From NCBI GenBank assembly GCA_017624155.1, contig JAGANS010000003.1, positions 1 through 51,549 of the forward strand: DNA of 51,549 nucleotides, in the 5' to 3' direction. Positions 51,408-51,549 of the stretch are shown in pieces. The position numbers and the translations under genes are program-made. The notes under the pieces are model-generated. The model was given only the letters and a program-made list of their open reading frames with translations, was not told the DNA's origin and did not search any database. Numbering within the stretch: the stretch's first letter is position 1; each line of letters opens with the position of its first letter. Origin of the DNA: Muribaculaceae bacterium. Its GTDB lineage: Bacteria; Bacteroidota; Bacteroidia; Bacteroidales; Muribaculaceae.

Positions 51408-51477
51408 CTCTTCTCTTTCTCTTGCGGGAGGGCGCAGGGCCTGCCCTGCGCTGAAGCCGGACGCGGCTGATCAGGTT

Positions 51478-51549
51478 CTACTCAAAAACCGGGCCGGCTT
51501 TGCCGCCTTTTCCAAAGGGCGGGCTTTCCATCGATGTCGGGAACAGGAT
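51478..51549 (-). CDS. Possible 3' end of a gene entering from the right
   Basis: A minus-strand frame is open from the window edge to TAG at 51478 (23 residues, ending GKGGKAGPVFE). Codon choice resembles neighbouring genes, but 23 codons are too few for identification. A perfect GCGCAGGGC/GCCCTGCGC hairpin lies just beyond at 51432-51451. It could equally be non-coding. Confidence 0.2.
   Translation of the reverse strand: MLFPTSMESPPFGKGGKAGPVFE

Noticed and set aside
51440-51485. TPP-riboswitch-like string on the minus strand (GAACCTGATC followed by a CCGGC and CAGGG)
   Set aside because: The conserved UAAU-containing stem and the 5' GGGGUGC/CUGAGA half are missing, and no thiamine gene is downstream.

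Overview
The window looks like a GC-rich member of the Bacteroidales, most likely Muribaculaceae. The grounds are a SusC/SusD pair, a fused NuoC-NuoD, the L28-L33-DUF4295 ribosomal cluster, lipoproteins with acidic residues just after the lipidated Cys, T9SS-type C-terminal tails, and promoters with the Bacteroidetes -7 element TAnnTTTG, several with a TTTG -33 element 19-20 nt upstream. The family-level placement is inference from content. I ran no database search.

Layout. (1) 1-4717, minus strand: nuoA-nuoB-nuoCD-nuoH, followed unusually by the start of atpD, which runs off the left edge. (2) 4.99-12.7 kb, mainly plus strand: ispE; grpE-dnaJ behind a sigma-54-like promoter; ndk; an M23/LysM peptidase; an M48-like protein lacking one zinc ligand; a 57-residue membrane protein; rpmB-rpmG-DUF4295 on the minus strand; and two small orphan genes. 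(3) 12.77-28.65 kb, minus strand: a tightly packed 11-gene peptidoglycan/MurNAc scavenging operon read from one clear promoter. In order of transcription it holds an amidase with a golvesin insert, a double GT2 protein, a DUF4922 HIT/GalT-like protein, a SpoIID-like protein, AmpG, NamZ (DUF1343), an FAD/Fe-S D-lactate dehydrogenase, MurT-like, MurK-like, MurQ and an SGNH hydrolase. (4) 28.8-29.4 kb: an NlpC/P60 lipoprotein transcribed divergently from the next locus. (5) 29.4-39.0 kb, plus strand: a cobalamin-riboswitch-controlled uptake operon with a BtuB-like receptor, a BtuG-like surface propeller lipoprotein, a second lipoprotein, an 1156-residue multidomain propeller protein and a further propeller protein. 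The last two carry T9SS-type tails. (6) 39.0-44.7 kb: a VWA protein behind a second sigma-54-like promoter, then rluD, a PASTA protein, a CPA2 antiporter and asd on the minus strand. (7) 44.8-50.9 kb, minus strand: susC-susD-surface lipoprotein. (8) 50.9-51.5 kb: mostly non-coding, with short repeats and a hairpin, and possibly the 3' end of another gene.

Two systems stand out. In the peptidoglycan operon the steps form a plausible chain. Outer enzymes strip peptides and terminal MurNAc. AmpG and MurT-like proteins import the fragments, MurK-like phosphorylates MurNAc, MurQ splits off D-lactate, and the flavoprotein oxidises that D-lactate. SpoIID, DUF4922 and the GT2 protein have no export signal and no obvious step. 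In the cobamide operon three related propellers are displayed by two different export routes, and the largest carries two N-terminal repeats that resemble the transcobalamin-like C-terminal domain (DUF4430).
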